This document shows positions 1 through 11,799 of a stretch of DNA of 64,000 nt, piece after piece. A program made the position numbers and the translations under genes. The stretch spans positions 1,860,001 through 1,924,000 of the forward strand of contig NC_089178.1 of the NCBI RefSeq assembly GCF_947507565.1, written 5' to 3'. The DNA comes from Oscarella lobularis. Its lineage: Eukaryota > Porifera > Homoscleromorpha > Homosclerophorida > Oscarellidae. The notes below the pieces were generated by a model. The model had not been told where the DNA came from. It ran no database searches and saw nothing but the letters and a program-made list of their open reading frames with translations. Every line of letters begins with the position of its first letter. Within the stretch, counting starts at the first letter, position 1.

Positions 1-20
1 TTCTGCTTCACGCCAAGAGA

Positions 21-1964
21 ATGGAATTGAAGATAGTGACTACGCAGAAAAGAGCTCAGAAGAAAATCAAACGCAATCTGAATGGATTGATTAACAAAAA
101 GCGCAAGGTACCTCCTACTCAAAAGAAGAAGTTAAAGGCACTTGCCAAGAAAATAGCCAAGGAAAGACGAAATCTAAAGCGTGTTAGAAATGCCATCAAA
201 AAAGCGTCGAAGAAGCTTCCCGGCTTGACCAAAAAAATTGCGTTACGTAAAGCGCGACTCAGAGGACGTAAATCTCGTGGTGGTAGTTCTAAGAGGACCA
301 AGGACAGAAAGAAGAAGAAATCCCAAATCAAAAAGAAACGCCCAAACAAACGCCGTAAGCGGTATTTATTGATTCATACACGTCGTATAAAAAAGCGCGC
401 TCGGGCAAAAATGGCTCGGCTTGAAAAGACACTGGACAAGTTCGACAAAGGTCTGGCGACGCTGGCCAGAAGGAAATCGAGACTTCGTCCCGGTCAGAAG
501 AAGCTGCGAATTGTTCTTGACAAGAGGATTGCTACCTTTACACGTCAACGAAAGAGCAAATCCCAAGTCATGAAGTTTTTAGGAATAAAGATTGCACGTT
601 TGAACAAGAGAATAGCACGCCTCAAAGAAGGCGACGTCAACTCGTACAAGAAAGGAGGAGGAAAGAATCGCTTGAAGAAAAATCTGAGGAAACTGCGTCT
701 CTCTACAAAACGCATTTTGAGAAAGACGATTCAATTGAAAGCCAAGCTCAAGAAGAATAATGATAAGTTGGCTGACTTTCTCAACCAAAAATCTCGCTTG
801 CGTCCCAATCAAAAGAAAATGAAAATTGAACTTGCCAGAACTATTGCTTTGTATAGGAAAAAGGGAAAGAAGATTCGTCTTCTCCTGAAGAAAATTTCGA
901 AAAAACTATCAAAAATGCGCAGAGCAATGAAATCTGTGAAACGTCGTCTGCGCGAAAAGATCAAGAGACATATTTCCAAACAAAAACGCTTCTCGAAAAA
1001 GATTTCTCAACTGAAGAAAGAGACAAAAAAGCTCGGCAAAGTTATATCCAAGCTTCGTAAGCGCAAGTCTGGATTGCGTCCTCATAGGAAGAAAAAGAGG
1101 ATCGCTCTTGGTAAAAAAATTGCTTCCTTGACGGTTAAGCGAAAACGATTTGCCGCTAATATGAAAAAAGTGTCTGGAGAAGCTGCAAAGTTGAAGACTG
1201 CTATTCGGGCTCTGAGAGCAAAACTCGCTGGCAAGCGCAGGTCCGCCTCTCCGCCGTTGGCGACGAATTTGCGAGGCAAAGCTGAGCCGAGGATAGATGC
1301 AGTAATCAGACCCACTGAGATAAGTAAACGAAGGGCAGGCCGTTCAGTAGAGAATACAGAGAGCGACGGCCCAGGATCGAAGAAAGATTATACCGTTGGT
1401 GTTCACAAGAGTCGACATTTGAATAGCTTGAACTTGAAAACGACTGGGGACGAAATAGTTAAATCTAGACGTCGCAACATGGACGAGATGGACAGCGACT
1501 CGAAAGAGAAAGCAGCTGAGGCTGAGCGAGGGACAAGAACATCACAGTCTGATGAATCCGCCAAACGTCTTCCAGAGTCGCCTACCGCGGGCTCGTCGTC
1601 AATTTTGGACAGTCGATTCAAAATGTTTGAAGAATGGAAAGATGCTCAGGAACGACATGAAGAGGGTCCGTTTCTTTTGAAGCTGGCAAAGCACAACAGA
1701 CAGAACCTGGTACGCCTCGGATGGACGCAGAAGGAGGATCTCAGAAATTTCTTGATGAAACTCGAGAACGAGCTGGCGAGCACTAGTCCATTCAGCAAGA
1801 CAGAGGAACAGAAGTGGAGATTATTTTTCTTACTCACCCAGAGGAATATTGCGGTGTCAATCCGTCATTTCGAGCAAAGGTTAGCGTTGAGACTTAGGTC
1901 TTTAGGTCAGCCAGGAAAGCACAGGCTACAGCAAGTAATGGGCATAATTGCACTGGGAACTTGA
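21..1964 (+). CDS. Very basic Lys/Arg-rich repeat protein, unrecognised
   Basis: One uninterrupted frame of 647 codons. The frame is also open back to base 3, so the true start may lie left of the window and the entry may be 5' partial. Residues 1 to about 400 are extremely rich in Lys and Arg and look helical. They contain imperfect repeats marked by a SRLRPxQKK-like motif at about residues 153, 257 and 349, with a weaker copy (VPPTQKKKLK) near 30, giving a period of roughly 90-125 residues. Residues 410-530 are polar and mixed-charge. The last 110 residues are a different, probably globular helical segment rich in Trp, Phe and Leu. I do not recognise the family. The composition suggests a nuclear, nucleic-acid-binding or chromatin-packaging role, but this is only inference from charge. 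It is intronless, unlike most neighbours. Confidence 0.6.
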   Translation: MELKIVTTQKRAQKKIKRNLNGLINKKRKVPPTQKKKLKALAKKIAKERRNLKRVRNAIKKASKKLPGLTKKIALRKARLRGRKSRGGSSKRTKDRKKKKSQIKKKRPNKRRKRYLLIHTRRIKKRARAKMARLEKTLDKFDKGLATLARRKSRLRPGQKKLRIVLDKRIATFTRQRKSKSQVMKFLGIKIARLNKRIARLKEGDVNSYKKGGGKNRLKKNLRKLRLSTKRILRKTIQLKAKLKKNNDKLADFLNQKSRLRPNQKKMKIELARTIALYRKKGKKIRLLLKKISKKLSKMRRAMKSVKRRLREKIKRHISKQKRFSKKISQLKKETKKLGKVISKLRKRKSGLRPHRKKKRIALGKKIASLTVKRKRFAANMKKVSGEAAKLKTAIRALRAKLAGKRRSASPPLATNLRGKAEPRIDAVIRPTEISKRRAGRSVENTESDGPGSKKDYTVGVHKSRHLNSLNLKTTGDEIVKSRRRNMDEMDSDSKEKAAEAERGTRTSQSDESAKRLPESPTAGSSSILDSRFKMFEEWKDAQERHEEGPFLLKLAKHNRQNLVRLGWTQKEDLRNFLMKLENELASTSPFSKTEEQKWRLFFLLTQRNIAVSIRHFEQRLALRLRSLGQPGKHRLQQVMGIIALGT

Positions 1965-2196
1965 AGCTAGATTGCCTACTGTGTAGTGTACTCATGCACT
2001 CAGACTAGATGTACGTGTATGTGTGTGTATGTGTTTGTCTGTGTCTGTGTTGGTGTTTCTGTACAACAAAGCATGACGGTCAACTTTTAAATGTTTTTGT
2101 ATATGTTGCTTTATGCGGAAGTACTGTACAGTCGGACCTCTCCCACGCGTGCTGGGATATCGGGATCACATGACACCACATCGTTGAGCCGAATAA
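1965..2196. other. Intergenic gap with TG-rich stretch
   Basis: This is the gap between the basic repeat protein and the JIP3/4 start. Roughly bases 2008-2060 are a degenerate TG-rich run (gtatgtgtgtgtatgtg type). No promoter element is convincing. Confidence 0.5.
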
Positions 2197-5100
2197 ATGT
2201 CTCATACGCAACAGGACGACGTCGTCTACACGGACGAGCCGTCCGACAACTCGGACAGTCGCGCCGTGTCCGATCAAGTGATGGCGCTCGCCAGCAGCAT
2301 GCTTGCGGAACTCCAGCGCGTTATGGACGCGTATCAAATCGAATCGCGCGATTTCGCTCAACTGACGAGTCTCGTGACGTCGACGCTCGAAGAACTCGAC
2401 TTCGCCCTGAGCGAAAAGTCGAAAGCGACCGCTCAACTCGAGCAAATGGAGGAGGAAACGTCGCAATTGTTTCTACGGCTGACGGAAGAACGCGAAGCGC
2501 GACACGCAGCCGACGAGGTACGAAACGAAGATAAAAGCGACCGCGTTTTGTTCCGGCAGGCAGTCGCTTTCCCTCCCTTAGCGCTACATCACTCTCGAAG
2601 ACTCGGCGGCCGCCGAAAAGCGAAAGTTGGAAGGCCGAGTCCAGCAACTCGACGCCGAACGGCGTCAATTGACGAGTCGCATCAAAAATAAAGAAGACCA
2701 CGGTATGATTTAAGTGTTAGAGGGAGGACACGTACTGTACGGTACATTGACATACAAGCTATTAGAGCAAGTACTAGTGTAGAGTGTTTTGTGACTGGAT
2801 ATTTAGCTAACCGTAGCTTTGGTTTCTATTTGAGAGGGATGCAGCACGAGACTCGTTTCTTTATAGTGAGCCGCTTAGAAGAAGATCGCGAGGAAACGAT
2901 AAGACAGTATAAGGAGAACTCGGCCAAGGATAGAGAGGTAGTTTATACGTTGACCGGCTGCAGTATTTTTGTAATCACCACTCTTCCGGCAGGCAATTAA
3001 TCGATACTTGCGACAAATTGAGCAGTTAAAAGCGATGGAAGAAGTTCGGTAAGGAGAGAGAAAATCTTTCTTTGATGTTCTCTCTTGCATGGCATTTTTT
3101 TCTGGCTCCCACGTACACTTGCCCCCGCACACTCGTAATTTCCGAGCTTGAGAGATTGTGTGAGTTGTTCTACTTTAGAGCTCGATCGTCAAGCATCATA
3201 GCTCAAAAGCGTCTACGGTCGTCGTCGGCGCTCGCCGCCAAGGGCGACGAAAAGAAGGAGTCGTCGTCGTTGGCGAAAGAAGGAACTTCGGAAGTGACGA
3301 CGGCGACGACGAAAGGACCGGGATCGATTGCGCTCGACGTGCCGACCGATAAGGCGAGACCGTGGAAAACGGAATTGTTTTCGCCGACGACCGAACAAAT
3401 GTCGGAGTCTCCCGTCGTCGGATCGTTGATTCCCGTCGGATCGATTGCCGAGGAAACTGCCGCCGAGGCGATGCGAGAGGAAATGGATAAAGAGGACGAG
3501 GAGAGATTCGCCGCCGCGACGACGACGACGACGGCGATGACGGAAAAAGAAGATCAGCGAAATGCGATGACGTTGAGCGAGGAATTGGGAATGACGACCG
3601 GTCAGAGTGAAGTAACTGTCGATGAAGAAGAAGAAGCGGAGACGAACGAGGTCGAGGAAGGAGACGACTTTTTTCACTGTAAGATGCGTTGGTGCACTAG
3701 ATACTCTATTCTCTATTCTCCGTCTTTAGCGGACGAGATTAATCGGCTTAGAAATGAAAAAGAAGAGGTGGAGAATCAGAGGTGTGCGATTTCTCGTCGA
3801 TTCTACAGACGATCTTATTCATTTTGGTTCTACAAGGCTTCAACTGGCTTTGCAGAAGGCCGAACTCAGTCACAAAGTCGATAACCTCGAAAGGTTTATA
3901 TAGGATGTTTAGTTTCTCCTGCAATCGATTGTGATTGGTTTGCTCGTCAATAGCGACGTTGCCAATTTGCAAGGCGAGTTGGAACAGAAAGAAGCGAATA
4001 TCGGCGCTCTTGAGAAGACGACTGAAGAGCTTCGTGCAGACTTGAAAGAGTAAGAACTCGTTCAATCGGGGTTTTCTCTCTCTCTCTCTCTTCATTCGCT
4101 ATTATCAAAGATTTCGAGAAGAACGCATGTCTCCGGAGGAAGGATACAGAAGGAGCAAAGTAGAGACGCTAAGCGTCACATTTTTCGTCGCTTTTTTTGG
4201 TAACAAATTTTCTAGTCGGGTCAACGCCTACGCTACACGAAGACCGAGCTTGATACCGTGTTGAAGCAGTATCATTTTTACAAGGAAAAGACGCACGATC
4301 TGGAAGCGGAATTGAGACGGTGAACATATGCGGTCAACTATTTGGTTTTATGTGCTATTTTCTTACCGTAGAGTGAAAGCGGATGCTGCTGCTGCTATTG
4401 CGGCGCGCAAGCCGTCTGGAATCAGGAAATTGTATGTTGATCGCCGGTCGCGCTTTTTTCCCTCCCCTGATGTCTAAACTAATTCTTAAGCTTCTCGAAA
4501 TTGTTTGGAATCAAGACGTCTTCGTCGGCTTCTCCCCCTCGACGTTCTGCGCCAAGAAAGTAAGAAAATTGATAATATGCGCGTGTACACACTCCCTCAC
4601 GTCTCTGTCTTTTTTAGTCGCCAACAGGATAGCAAGCCCTTGACAAGTCAGTCGAATTCTCTGACGTTTTTTGCACCCAACTGTAGCTTCTGCTTGCAGT
4701 GACTCCAGTTGGAGGATCGTCGACTCGTATGCCCATCGATCCCGACTCGTACGTCATAACGAACAGTTGGAAAGTGGGCCACGGCGGCATTATCGATCCC
4801 ACGGCACCGCCGCTGCCCCAATATCACAGCAACGTCGCCGTACCCGAAGCCGGCGTTCGCGTAAGAGCACCGCGTTGCTTAGCGCCACCTCGCCGCGACG
4901 ATGGAATTTTTTTGCACAGCTTCAAAGCGTCGTTTCCGTGTGCTGTCCGTCCGAGCCCGTGTCGTCGTTAGACAAATTGTCGTCAATTTCGACGGGAATC
5001 TTTCTCTGGCTGTGCACGATCAGCAAAGACGAGGCGTCACAGATACACGTGGTCGACGTCACTCTGCCGTCGCGAACGAAAGTCGTCGAGAACTTTCTCG

Positions 5101-6942
5101 TCAGCGACTCCCGCGTGCCCAGCATGGAATTTGTGCCGACAGTTGCATTGAAAAGTTAGCAGCAGAATTTTAGTTCAATTGGAGGGGGAACCCTTTTCGT
5201 TTTGATTGTATCCAGATGTGTCGAAATCATTGAACAGTCCAGAAAAGAATAGTCCGGAAAAGAATAGTCCGGAAAAGAGTCCAGAAAAGAATGCGGAGAA
5301 CGAAAAGGGTCAAGACGACGTCGACTGGGCGAGCGATGTCGTCGCCGTTCAAGAACATCCTCTCATGGATCCTAAACCGCCCAAGGAACGTGGCCACGTC
5401 GCAAGCACGTTCTTTCATTCGTCAGTATGGGTTGGAACGGAATCGGGATGGTATGGACTTAGAGTTTCTTTGTACGGGTAAATAGAAGCCGCGTCTTGTT
5501 AGGATCTATGTCTATTCTACTGTTGCTGATCCCGGTCGACAGCTGCTGGTCGAAGACATGGCAAACAGTGTCCGCTGCATCAAGTCAGTTTCTCTATGTT
5601 TATTATTTGCATAGGAAAATTTGGCGTTTTAGATTTTTCTTTGACGCGGTCTTCGCTGGGATTGGCGACGGAACTTTAGCTGTTTTCCGCCCTTCATCTA
5701 GTCAGTGTCACCTTTTCCTTTCTGCTGCACCTTGATGATTGTGGGTGATTGCGTATATTAGGTGCCTGCTGTGGCTGGGATCTTACCAATCACAAGAGAA
5801 TCCCCTTGGAGTCAAAGTCTCTCGTAGCGCAAACGACCTGCCTGGCTTCGATTGACGGACAGCTGTGGGCGGGCTGCGGCAACATGATCAATATCGTAAA
5901 TCCGGAAACGCTTCAGCTAGAGGCACGATCACATTAACATAGACAGAAAGCGCATTGATTTGATTTTCTCCGTAGACGGCATTTACGGCTAGCCAACGTC
6001 TGTCAGCCGAAGTTACCGCTATTGCCGGCATCGGCGACGTCGTATGCGTTTCCGTCGCTCAGAGTCCGAATGTGTATCTCTTCCACGCTCGCAGCATACA
6101 GCCACTTCAAGACGTCGACGTCTCGCCGCTCTGCAACATCATAGGTAAGGAACGAGGTATCATGGCGTTGCGTATACGGTACCGTTTCAAAAGGCACCTC
6201 TCCTAAAAATTAGAAGAGTGATGTCATATTTGGGATTTATGGCTGTGTTTTTTTTCTTTCGCCAGACAAGGAAATGATTTCTCCTATTCATCCGGCCAAC
6301 GTGACGTGCATGATGGCCGTCAACGGACTCCTATGGGTCGGCACAGCGAGCGGCGTCGTGCTCACACTCGACTTCTCCAATCCGACGATAACTCATCGCA
6401 GTTCGCGTCAGGACATGCTGGAGATACGCGCTCGTCGTACAAGGACACCCGACGGCGCTAAAGACGACGACGACGGCAGCGGCGAAGCTAGCAAAACATC
6501 GAGTCCTCCGAGCTTGAGTCCCACGCCAAACGCGGACGGCTATATCGAGGTTCTTGGTTCGTCGCGTCGCAGCAGGGGGCTAGTGTTGCCGTCCGTCTGC
6601 TCGTACGGCGACGCTCGCATGTCGTGCTTCGGTCACTTGAACGGCGTCAACTCGTTCGTCGGCGTTCGTCGCGACGATATCGACTTGACTGGTCGAGGAC
6701 AGCCGGAGTCGTCGCCGTTTGACGGCGACGACGGCGGCGGCGACGTCAGTCGCGAGTATGGTTGGATCTTCAGCGGCGGATTCGGATTCGTCGATTTGTA
6801 TCTTGAGAACGTCGACGAACGACGAGCGAGACGACGAACGTCAACTCTCATGCAGACAAAGGCCGCCGCGTCGCGTTCCACCGCGGGTCAGTCGATCGAT
6901 GTGAGGTACGATTCGCAACAGTTTCTGTTTTGGAGGCTGTGA
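2197..6942 (+). CDS. MAPK8IP3/SPAG9-like: JNK-interacting protein 3/4 homologue (JIP3/JIP4, sunday driver), multi-exon
   Basis: JIP3/JIP4 proteins are scaffolds that link JNK signalling and kinesin/dynein motors to vesicle cargo. Exon 1 (2197-2517) starts with MSHTQQDDVVYTDEPSD and encodes an RH1-type helical segment. Exon 2 is 2582-2702, and further short coiled-coil exons follow, including VSRLEEDREETIRQYKENSA near 2867-2938 and an acidic Ser/Thr-rich exon around 3190-3680. Leucine-zipper and RH2-like exons lie at about 3840-4430, then FSKLFGIKTSSS near 4492. The C-terminal half is the WD40-like propeller region of the family: VVDVTLPS, SVWVGTESGW, GIGDGTLAVF, GQLWAGCGNMINIVNPETL, QDVDVSPL and NGLLWVGTASGVV. 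The final exon ends FLFWRL at the stop, where family members read HIIVWQ. Introns are short GT-AG introns. Some internal exon edges are approximate. Family assignment is secure from both ends. Confidence 0.9.
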
Positions 6943-7238
6943 AAAAGCTCTTTTTGATTATTGTTGCGCGCTGCCAACTAGCTTAGAATATTACTCTGCC
7001 CACTTCCCACTCCCCACTCCCCCCTTCCTCCTCTCCCATCCCGTTTATGTACGCTTGATTTATTTAACAGGATTTCTCCTTTTTGTCTAAAAAACACGGC
7101 TTCTAGTTTTTAGTATTTCGTATTATAATCGTTAATGGATTCGTCAACGAAAGTGCTTTATTGTAAACGTAAATGCAACACGAGAACAAGCGAGAAAGTC
7201 AAAGTTATAATTGGCGGCGCGCAAAAGAGAATCTGCTC
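6943..7238. other. Convergent 3' region of JIP3/4 and ammonium transporter
   Basis: The JIP3/4 and ammonium transporter genes converge here. TTTATT at about 7156-7161 reads AATAAA on the minus strand, about 80 bases past the transporter stop, and is a plausible polyadenylation signal for it. Confidence 0.4.
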
Positions 7239-9853
7239 TCACATAGTGGTAACGGTAGTAGTCGCTGTTAAGTTCTTGGCCGGTGCCTGGGTACTTTTGT
7301 AGCTGGAATTCAAACTCCTTCGCAATGGCACCGAGGACTTGTCGGATTTCTGCTCTGGTAGCGGCCTTGGCAACGACGGCGACGGTGCACTCCCATCGTT
7401 TCCCTGGGGCGACAGGAGCGGCCTCGCTTCGGCGGCGGCGGCGACGCCGTCTGCGAGAATTTGTTCATCTGGGTCGACGTGGTCAACGTACTCGTCGGGG
7501 CAGGTGAAGAGAAGACCGCGCTTGAAGATCAGGTCTGGCTCTTGGGGTGATCTGCCTTTATAGATACAAAGGCACCTATTGTAATAACGCAGTCGGAATT
7601 CATCTATAACGTTCACAGGCACGAGGCGCGTCTAACCGTACTTCGACATTAAAGTCACTATTTTCTGAACCGGAATGAAGTTCAGAATAAGAAAGAGAAC
7701 GCCGCAGGCAAGCGCCGACCAGACAGCAATGACAACGCTGCCAAGCAACTGGTACCCGAATCGTTGAGCCTGTGTCTGAGGTAAAATGAATAGACGGCAT
7801 AAATTATCTGTGATTTGTTTAGCAGTCTGTTTACCACGGGCGGAAGGCAGAGATAGCAGTAGCGCAGTCCTCCGTAAGTTTGGTTGACGAAGTCGTCGTT
7901 GATTAGAATGCCCGGTGCCATCATAGACCAGAAACCACTGAAAAAAAACCGAACTATTGCTAAGTCAAAAGTCGCCGCTCTTTCTCTCACCACATGCCAT
8001 GGACTGGGAATACTCTCGCCGTGTCATCCAAGTTAAACCTGTACTCAATCCAGCATCCAAAGTGATAGAATAGAACGGCAATGACTGGAATGACAACGAT
8101 GAAGTGAAGAAGTCTATATTAGCAAACGAACTTCCTATTCCAATTGCCCATTGCGGCGTGACGAAAGGACAACCAGACGTGATAGCGACGAGTGCGCCGA
8201 GAATTCCATTGGCTATCTCATTAACATTCGTTGAACGGCTCCTCAGACGCAGCTACAGCGTAAAATAGTAGAATCCGGCACGGACAAGAAGTGAATTCTC
8301 GTACCTGAGCGTATCCGGCAATACAGACGGCAACTAGACCGGCTGATCCAGTACACAAAATCATGTTGATGGCTATGCGTCCTGGAACGTCGTAGAACAT
8401 CAAGGCGTACTGTTCATGTGCGCTGGCAGATCGTGCCGTAGCTGTCAAACAAGGAATTCAAGCAGACCGTTCTACGTAATCACGACTCTTACTTGTTGCC
8501 GATTCGACGCTTTCTGTTGATCCGCAATTGAACGCAAACCTGGAAGGAGAATTTTTCAACAGCAAGTATCAAGAGTCCGCAAACGTACCAAGAAGTCCAC
8601 AGGATGAGTACTCCTAAAGCAGAGTCTTCGATGTACAGATCGCCTCCGCCGTGTTCTGGATACATCCAATCGAGAAAACGACTATGGAAGCATACTGCTT
8701 AAGCGCACGTAGCATCGTCAGAGCAGCGAGTTTACTCTGGTTTGCTGGGTTGTTCACGGCCTTCATTCAGTGTAAACCGAGCACGCTGTCTCTGAAGAGA
8801 AACGAACGTAGTATGAATACTACAAGGGAGCGGAAATCACCTTCTCTATGTCTTTCTTGCGGAGGACGTTATCCAGTTTTAAGACAAGCAATAGCATGAG
8901 ACCGGCTATGCCACCTGCGGAAATAAGTGTAGATATCTTTCTCTCGCCGCTGCTGCTTCTCGTTACCTAAAAGATGGACCGCTCCTCCACCGGCAAAGTC
9001 CACAGCGTACATATTATTTTCTGTTTCGTACAAATGAGTTATGTTGATTCCATCATAGGAATTATTTCGACAGAAGAGCTTTCGATAGGGAGAAAGGAAC
9101 GCGGGCCCAAGAAAAGTTGTGGCATTGGCAGAGCCTCCCCATACCCACCGAGCCACCATGGGATGAATGAATCCCTGAAAGAAAAGACACCACGTGAACA
9201 GCTTTGAAGCCAGTTTGTCTTCCATCACAAACGCTGATCATGAAGGCATAAATGGGGATGGCAATTGCGCGCATCTTTCGACTTTGCCCGCACAGAGTTC
9301 CACCAATGATAGTAGCCGTGTTGCTGGCAAACGTGAACTATGAAAAGCACGCAGGACATGAGACTGGCGCTGTTCTTTTCCTACAATACGAAGGCAACCT
9401 TGAAAAAGAACTGGACTGTATCAGAGCTATCCATCAGAGGATAGGGACGATCTCCTTGCGACAGGCTATAGCCGACGACAAAGAAGCCGATTGCACTGGC
9501 ACACGTATCCAAGTATTTCTGCAGTCAAGCGGCAATGAGAGCACAAGAGCACATCTCTTGGTCCTTACAAAAAGGATGACGGATCTACGGTCAGATCGAT
9601 CCATCACGAAGGATGATTCCATCAGCATGAAACCGGCTTTCTAGAAAATTGCATTAGCGACAACGGTGTCCTGCTCTAATTCTTCTCACCATAAAGAAGA
9701 TGAGGATTGATGCAACGAGCACCCATGAAGCGCTCGCGTCCGAGTAGCGATAGTTTATATGCACAGCGTCCGAGGTACACGTGTTAGACTGCAGCAGAAA
9801 GTCGACAGGACAGCAAAGCAAAGTCACAATCTTACACTTTCGATGTGTTGCAT
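7239..9853 (-). CDS. Amt-type ammonium transporter, multi-exon
   Basis: Amt proteins are trimeric membrane channels that move ammonium/ammonia. Read on the minus strand, exon 1 is MQHIES, followed after a short intron by SNTCTSDAVHINYRYSDAS and ASWVLVASILIFFM (helix 1). Then come KAGFMLMESSFVM (family QAGFALLEAG) and KYLDTCASAIGFFVVGYSL. FTFASNTATIIGGTLCGQ and GFIHPMVARWVWG follow, and then the signature DFAGGGAVHLLGG near 9000. Later exons supply further membrane helices such as GIAGLMLLLVLKLDNV and FYDVPGRIAINMILCTGSAG. The last exon (about 7239-7620) is a long hydrophilic cytoplasmic tail rich in Ser, Pro and Thr, ending TTTVTTM. The start at 9853 is chosen because it splices in frame to the first helix. 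Exon edges in the middle are approximate. Amt genes persist in many invertebrates but not in vertebrates. Confidence 0.85.
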
Positions 9854-10099
9854 CTTGACGTAACGCTAAAGAAGCGCATGCGCCCAGGAGAACATTTGCA
9901 AACCACAGACGATAGTAAAGAACACCTAACTGCCTTTAGCGGCTTAGAAAAGACTCGGCGGACTTTCTCTGATAACCCAATTGCTGTGGTCATACTGAGA
10001 CGACGGAGGTGCATAATGCACCTCCTCAGAGTGGCTCGAGATCGTGAAGAGAATGCCGATCCGGCCTCGCGGGGATTCGATGCGCTGTATACGCCCGAA

Positions 10100-11570
10100 T
10101 AAGAAGGTATAATTGATTATATCTTTCAGGTTGATTCGGGAGTCGTCTAAACACGTCAGCCACGCCTGCGCCGAGTTCTGAGTCTAGCTCTTCTCAGAAC
10201 TCGGCGCAGGCGAAAGCAAAGACGCCTCTTCGCCTGTCGAATCCATCAGAGACGCCTCGCAGCGCGCCGCTCTCTATAGCGCGGCGGATTCACCACCCTT
10301 CTCTTTTTCCCTAGATCTACACCTCTTTGTTTCGCTAAAATCGTCCTCGCTGATGTCCCTACAGGGTTCTGCTGTATTTTCCGAAGCCTGCTCTAGCCTC
10401 TAGGTCTGAAAACGAAATGGCGAGCCTCGTCGAATCGCGTGAAAACGCTTGCCTCTGCCTTCCGCTTTGATCAATTCGGTCAGAAAATCATCCAATAGAT
10501 CGCAGGCTGAACGAGAATCAAATCTGGGCGAATGCGCGACGGCCACGTACACGATCACAAGTTGCGCACATTGGATTTTATTTCGTACAGTACATGCAGA
10601 AACCTAATCTAACTGTAGTTTTCGATCCTTTTTCGTCGTTCGTTCGTTCGTTCTTCCGCGGGCCTTCTCTACGCATCTTCGTCGATCGTTTTTCTTCAGC
10701 TGTTTTCGTCTTCGTCGATCGTTCTCTCTTCGATCTTCGTTCGCGATCTAAAATCAAATCCCAATTAGTCACTGTCAAAATATCGTTCTACGTACCTTTT
10801 CTGAATGCGTCCGTATTAGCATTACCCGAGCTACACCACGGGGAGGTTCGGACGTTTCGTAGCTCATGGCAGCCACCGCAAAGCGATGACCACCGGTTCC
10901 AAAAAGTTTCGGGCGAGTTTTGACCTCATAGGCCACCTCAACCAGTATCCGCCTGGACGAGTAGTCGGCCCCTAATACCGAGTCCCCCGGCGCGACGATA
11001 CCTGACCACATTGGTAAGCACGAAGCTAAGAACCAGGGCTTCTGAGGTGGAGAGCGGCTGACTACCGTTTGTAGGAGTCGACAGGAAAGGACGTGCAATG
11101 CCCAGATCGAATTCTCCTGAGCCAGATCATCCGCAATCTAATCGTGCCAATTGGTGAGATAAGTGCCGGCAACCAGACCGCTTGCGACACCCCCTCCGAG
11201 CCGTACCCACTCTGCTTAACGCAGGTCGTGCTCGTTTGGCGACAATAAGACATATAGGCGATCTTTCTGCTCAGTGCGTGAACCGAGGCCGAAGCCCCCC
11301 ATCGCCCTGCTTAGAGGCTCCGGCACGGGATTAATCCGTGGGCCACGCTGATCCGACGATCCAGACTGTCCTTTTGCCGATACTCCCGAGCCAGTCCGTC
11401 AAGGATGAGACGCAGATTGCTCCACGCCGCACCCACCCTAGGCCGCAACTGAAGGAGAATCGGTGTGCACTTCCCTTTTGAACCGTGTAGCTCCGCCCAG
11501 CGCGCTCATTGGTCCGTTGACCTCACGTTGGGTTCAACTAGCGCTCTGGTTGGTTCCTTCGAATAGGTGC
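10100..11570. other. About 1.5 kb without a recognised gene
   Basis: The stretch holds a strong inverted repeat at 10163-10212, a run of tcgttcgttcg near 10638, and a GC-rich part (about 10800-11480). That part is open for 107 codons on the minus strand (10775-11098) and for about 57 codons on the plus strand (about 11075-11247), but neither reading matches a family I know. I looked for 5S rRNA, SRP RNA, RNase P/MRP RNA and U-snRNA motifs and found none convincing. From about 11485 it contains CCAAT-like boxes (cattggtcc, ggttggttcc), which could be a promoter for the small frame at 11671. Confidence 0.4.
10163..10212. repeat. Perfect 20-bp inverted repeat with 10-base loop
   Basis: Arm 1 is 10163-10182 (cgcctgcgccgagttctgag) and arm 2 is 10193-10212, its exact reverse complement. 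The spacer is tctagctctt. It lies about 300 bases upstream of the ammonium transporter start. It could form a stable hairpin, or it could be the core of a small inverted-repeat element; no outer terminal repeats or target-site duplication were identified. Confidence 0.85.
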
Positions 11571-11670
11571 GAATTTTTAATGACCGTTTGACCATCGATT
11601 GCATCATGATCATGGTCAGCAAATCTATTCTTGGCAATAATGATGCAAGATTTCTCGCCTCAAGGTCAAG

Positions 11671-11799
11671 ATGGCGTACGATTCCTCGTGGTCGCATTTC
11701 TTCTTCTTCGCAGTTTCGTCTTACGTTTCGCTCTACATTATCGTCGATTGGCTTTTTCGCGGGCTTGTCGAACGGCCCGGACATCGATCGAACACGTGA
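11671..11799 (+). CDS. Possible 42-residue membrane micropeptide, or first exon of a small gene
   Basis: An ATG at 11671 opens 42 codons (MAYDSSWSHFFFFAVSSYVS, then about 12 hydrophobic residues, then a basic tail ending HRSNT). A single membrane helix at about residues 10-30 followed by Arg-rich residues resembles a small integral membrane protein. The same frame is open again at 11830-11985 with acidic, plausible sequence (SDFGDNDDDAGANNDANYG), separated by two stops. A good acceptor (poly-T then gcag) ends at about 11988, followed by a short frame reading VIYDYEALRN to a stop. This may be a small spliced gene or a decayed one. I recognise no homologue, and I could not find a consistent splice path. 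Confidence 0.25.
   Translation: MAYDSSWSHFFFFAVSSYVSLYIIVDWLFRGLVERPGHRSNT

Noticed and set aside
10840-11060. 5S rRNA or SRP RNA gene (fragments such as cacgaagctaagaac and cgagttttgacc)
   Set aside because: Only isolated short matches; the surrounding conserved positions and helices are absent.
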